From positions 35,137-69,459 of the forward strand of contig JAFLUF010000002.1 in the NCBI GenBank assembly GCA_022508925.1: DNA of 34,323 nt, in the 5' to 3' direction. Below the pieces are notes generated by a model, which had not been told where the DNA came from, searched no databases, and saw only the letters and a program-made list of their open reading frames with translations. A program made the position numbers and the translations under genes. This stretch comes from Oscillospiraceae bacterium. GTDB taxonomy: Bacteria > Bacillota > Clostridia > Oscillospirales > Ruminococcaceae. Of this stretch, positions 32,187 to 34,323 are shown in pieces (position 1 is the stretch's first letter; every line of letters starts with the position of its first letter).

Positions 32187-33056
32187 TTACTTCATGATCA
32201 GTTCTCTGATCGAAGTCCCCGAAATAAGCTCGTACATTCCGACGGCGATGCAGGCTATCCCCAAAACCGCCGTATAGATCCCAAAAACCTTAAATCTGTT
32301 TTTCTTTAGCAGCCAATCCACAAGCTTTATTGCAAGAAATCCGACAACCGCCGCTATAACAAAGCCAACGCCAAGCATGATCCAATCAATGTCCGCTTCG
32401 CTTTGCAGAGCGTCGCCAAGCTCCAGAACGCTTCCTCCCAAAATAGCGGGAATGCCGAGAATAAACGCAAATGTTACCGCCGTTTGCTTAGATAATCCGC
32501 AAAACAGACCCGCGGCAGTCGTAGAGCCTGACCTTGAGACTCCTGGAAACAACGCGACACACTGAAACGCCCCTACAACAAGCGCGTCGGTTATTTTCAT
32601 ATCCTTTCCAAGCTTTTGTCCCGAGCATCTGTCAGACATAAACAATAATAAAGCCGTAAACAAAAATGCCATACCCTCAAACATTATGTCTCCGTCGCCC
32701 TGTCGGGAAGTAAAGAAATCTTTTACCATGTAGCACGGAACGAGCATTGCCGTCGCGATTATCAGCATAAACATCATTTTGCGATCGGAGTTCATATTTT
32801 TCCACGAGAATTTCCCCGTGAAAATATCCTTTATAGTAAGGAAAAACTCCTTTATCATTCCCCAGATAGTTCCCCAGAATGCCGCAAAAACAGCGAGCAA
32901 TGTTCCGAGATGAAGCGAGATCGACAGAATAAGCGCCGCTTCTCCGTCAACTCCCGTTAAATGCTGAATCACCGACAAATGTCCCGAGCTTGAAACAGGC
33001 AGAAATTCCGTAAGCCCTTGTACGACTGCCTGAATTATCACAGTTATGTAGTCCAT
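32187..33056 (-). CDS. uppP: Undecaprenyl-diphosphate phosphatase UppP/BacA
   Basis: 289 aa from the ATG at 33054-33056, preceded by GGAGG with 5-nt spacing; the track start is a TTG that lies within the ribosome binding site region. Integral membrane protein with the two family motifs: QGLTEFLPVSSSGHL near the N-terminus and FPGVSRSGSTTAAGL (catalytic Arg/Ser) in the middle. It recycles the lipid carrier for peptidoglycan and other wall polymers and gives bacitracin tolerance. It lies between tepA and ftsK. Confidence 0.96.
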   Translation of the reverse strand: MDYITVIIQAVVQGLTEFLPVSSSGHLSVIQHLTGVDGEAALILSISLHLGTLLAVFAAFWGTIWGMIKEFFLTIKDIFTGKFSWKNMNSDRKMMFMLIIATAMLVPCYMVKDFFTSRQGDGDIMFEGMAFLFTALLLFMSDRCSGQKLGKDMKITDALVVGAFQCVALFPGVSRSGSTTAAGLFCGLSKQTAVTFAFILGIPAILGGSVLELGDALQSEADIDWIMLGVGFVIAAVVGFLAIKLVDWLLKKNRFKVFGIYTAVLGIACIAVGMYELISGTSIRELIMK

Positions 33057-33078
33057 TATATCCTCCGTCAAATCAGCC

Positions 33079-33103
33079 TATAGCCCCTGAAAATGGGGCT
33101 ATA
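33079..33103 (-). promoter_or_regulatory. Hairpin between tepA and uppP
   Basis: TATAGCCCC-ATTTTCA-GGGGCTATA is a perfect 9-bp stem 20 nt after the tepA stop. No T-run follows (GGCTGATT), so it is more likely an mRNA processing or stability element, or a weak attenuator, than a full terminator. Confidence 0.5.
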
Positions 33104-33122
33104 AACCAAACCGATATGCACA

Positions 33123-33860
33123 TTATTTTTTATTTTTACTCTCTATCTGCTTATAAAGACTGTTTATCGCGTCAGACAAAGAGCCTAACTTGTCGATAAG
33201 ACCCTCCGCTACAGCGGCTTTTCCGTCCAGCACAGTGCCTATGTCAAGCACAAGCTCATCGCGTTCCATCATAAGCTCGGTAAACCGCTCGGGCTTTATC
33301 TTGCTGTTTTTCGCGACAAAATCGGTGATACGCTCCTGCATTTTTTCAAAATAACGCATCGTCTGCGGAACACCGAGCATCATTCCGTTCATTCTTACAG
33401 GATGAATCGTCATTGTAGCGCTTGGCACGATAAAACTTTTTTTAGCGGAAACCGCAAGCGGTACGCCTATAGAATGTCCTCCGCCAAGAACGATTGACAC
33501 CGTTGGCTTGCTCATGCCCGCGATAAGCTCAGCAATGGCAAGTCCCGCTTCGACATCGCCTCCGACTGTGTTTAATACTATAAGCAGACCATCTACCGTT
33601 GTATCCTGCTCAAACATAGCCAGCGCCGGAATGATATGCTCGTATTTAGTGGATTTTGTATTATCGGGAAGCTCATAATGTCCTTCTATCTGTCCTATTA
33701 TCGACAGACAGTGGATATTATGCTTTGCATTTTCGGCGGAGGTTATCCCATAATCGCCGAGAACATTGCTTTGCTGCTCTGAAAGCGGCGTCTCTCTTTC
33801 GCTTTCGGCGTCATTATTCTTGTCCGTTTTAACGCTTGATTTAACGTGTTTTTTACTCAT
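33123..33860 (-). CDS. tepA: ClpP-fold serine protease TepA
   Basis: 245 aa from the ATG at 33858-33860 (MSKKHVKSS), which has GGGGTGGG just upstream; the track start 13 codons earlier lacks one. ClpP-like fold: [20 protein letters not shown], nucleophile Ser in [15 protein letters not shown], catalytic His in TIHPVRM and a late Asp in LDIGTVLDG. Length and charged N-terminus fit Bacillus TepA (YmfB), which lies next to spoIIIE there as it does near ftsK here. The reported role is degradation of peptides near the membrane or help in secretion; the substrate is uncertain. Confidence 0.88.
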   Translation of the reverse strand: MSKKHVKSSVKTDKNNDAESERETPLSEQQSNVLGDYGITSAENAKHNIHCLSIIGQIEGHYELPDNTKSTKYEHIIPALAMFEQDTTVDGLLIVLNTVGGDVEAGLAIAELIAGMSKPTVSIVLGGGHSIGVPLAVSAKKSFIVPSATMTIHPVRMNGMMLGVPQTMRYFEKMQERITDFVAKNSKIKPERFTELMMERDELVLDIGTVLDGKAAVAEGLIDKLGSLSDAINSLYKQIESKNKK

Positions 33861-33936
33861 AATCCCACCCCTTTTCCATATTATGCGTTTTTGGGACAAG
33901 ATTATGCATCTGCTTGATTACACAAGAATACATTAT

Positions 33937-33965
33937 ATTGTAACACAAAATATAGAAAAAATCAA
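33937..33965 (-). promoter_or_regulatory. SigA-type promoter of the tepA-uppP-ftsK operon
   Basis: TTGATT (33960-33965), 17 nt, TACAAT (33937-33942) on the minus strand, about 75 nt before the tepA ATG. Confidence 0.75.
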
Positions 33966-34010
33966 GTGGTTTTATACATTATCGGCAATAAAATCCGACA
34001 AAGCCACGCA

Positions 34011-34049
34011 AAAAAGAGAACGACCTGCGCAAAAAACTACGCAAGCCGT
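34011..34049 (-). terminator. Terminator after the clostripain-like gene
   Basis: On the minus strand ACGGCTTGCG and CGCAGGTCGT pair over ten positions (two G-U) around a T-rich loop. TCTCTTTTTTG follows. It lies 15 nt after the stop at 34064. Confidence 0.8.
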
Positions 34050-34063
34050 TTTTGAAATTGTAT

Positions 34064-34323
34064 TCAGCGGACGATTATCGCCTCGGACCAGTACTCCTGA
34101 TTGTATATATCGGTGAAAAGATATGTTATTCTTGCTTCGTTTTCGCCGAGACTTACATTTGATATCACCATCTCTGAGCTGACGGTCATTTGTTCGCCGA
34201 GATAATAGCTGTCCTGATACTGCAGATCTCTTGTGTAATAATCGCAGATGAAATCGAGCTTATCGCCTTCTTTAAGCTCCGTAAGGCTTTTTGCCACAGT
34301 TTCGGTCTCATCTGTGTAATGAT
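34064..34323 (-). CDS. C-terminal end of a probable clostripain-family (C11) protein, partial
   Basis: The track's GTG start at 34297 is not a real start: the frame stays open to the window edge (HYTDETET precedes it). The visible 86 residues hold FICDYYTRDLQYQDSYYLGE and YLFTDIYNQEYWSEAI. I recognise this from the C-terminal beta-domain of clostripain-like cysteine peptidases common in gut Clostridia; the catalytic His and Cys would lie outside the window. It ends with a clear terminator, so it is a separate transcription unit from tepA. Family call moderate. Confidence 0.55.
   Translation of the reverse strand, partial: HYTDETETVAKSLTELKEGDKLDFICDYYTRDLQYQDSYYLGEQMTVSSEMVISNVSLGENEARITYLFTDIYNQEYWSEAIIVR

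Noticed and set aside
2931-33860. The whole region upstream of the sigma fragment as a skin-type excisable element
   Set aside because: It contains housekeeping genes (carB, parE/parC, uppP, ftsK), no recombinase and no phage genes; only the junction itself looks skin-like.

Overview
The window looks like a chromosomal segment of a spore-forming, anaerobic Firmicute, most likely Clostridia of the Ruminococcaceae/Oscillospirales type. The clues are a SpoVT regulator, a SigK-like sigma fragment, formate-tetrahydrofolate ligase, the paired radical-SAM proteins of the TIGR03960/TIGR03936 type, DUF1653, DUF4358 and DHHW proteins, and strong AGGAGG-type ribosome binding sites. The genus cannot be fixed from the sequence alone. 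Almost every gene is on the minus strand; only carB is on the plus strand. No tRNA, rRNA, CRISPR array or insertion sequence was recognised.

Layout in coordinate order. 1-310: truncated Ser/Lys/Gln-repeat lipoprotein. 438-983: spoVT with its terminator. 1167-4125: an operon, read right to left, of a NudC-like Nudix enzyme, DUF1653, peptide deformylase, the C-terminal half of a SigK-like sigma factor, and a MATE transporter. 4159-4530: papain-like small protein. 4553-4679: highly structured 127-nt element. 4685-9751: five-gene operon of MBOAT, a short DHHW-type N-terminal protein, a DHHW lipoprotein, an FkbH-like HAD enzyme and an acyl carrier protein. 9752-10375: 624 bp without a recognised protein gene, holding divergent promoters and an orphan minus-strand terminator. 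10376-13597: carB. 13770-16321: AT-rich pair, a superfamily-1 helicase fused to a PD-(D/E)XK nuclease and a DEDDh exonuclease. 16335-24516: long run parE-parC-fhs-tsaE-tsaB-rpiB-upp from one consensus promoter, probably reading into the helicase/exonuclease pair. 24688-26560: SGNH protein, DUF4358 lipoprotein and a small membrane protein. 26718-33860: tepA-uppP-ftsK/spoIIIE-radical SAM-DUF2344. 34064-34323: C-terminal end of a probable clostripain-family protein.

Three things stand out. (1) The MBOAT/DHHW/FkbH/ACP operon has the logic of a dlt operon, but an FkbH enzyme stands where the D-alanine ligase DltA would be. This suggests an ACP-borne glyceryl-type or related acyl group exported onto a cell-envelope polymer. 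(2) The SigK-like gene is only the C-terminal half and starts within a few codons of where the Bacillus subtilis sigK is split by the skin element; family-like codons continue upstream to the deformylase stop. (3) A compositionally foreign helicase-nuclease/exonuclease pair sits between the convergent carB and upp genes and could be a defence or repair cassette. Secondary items are the multi-branched element at 4553-4679, an orphan terminator suggesting a small RNA opposite the carB promoter region, and a DHHW protein split over two genes. Functions are read from motifs by eye; no database search was run.
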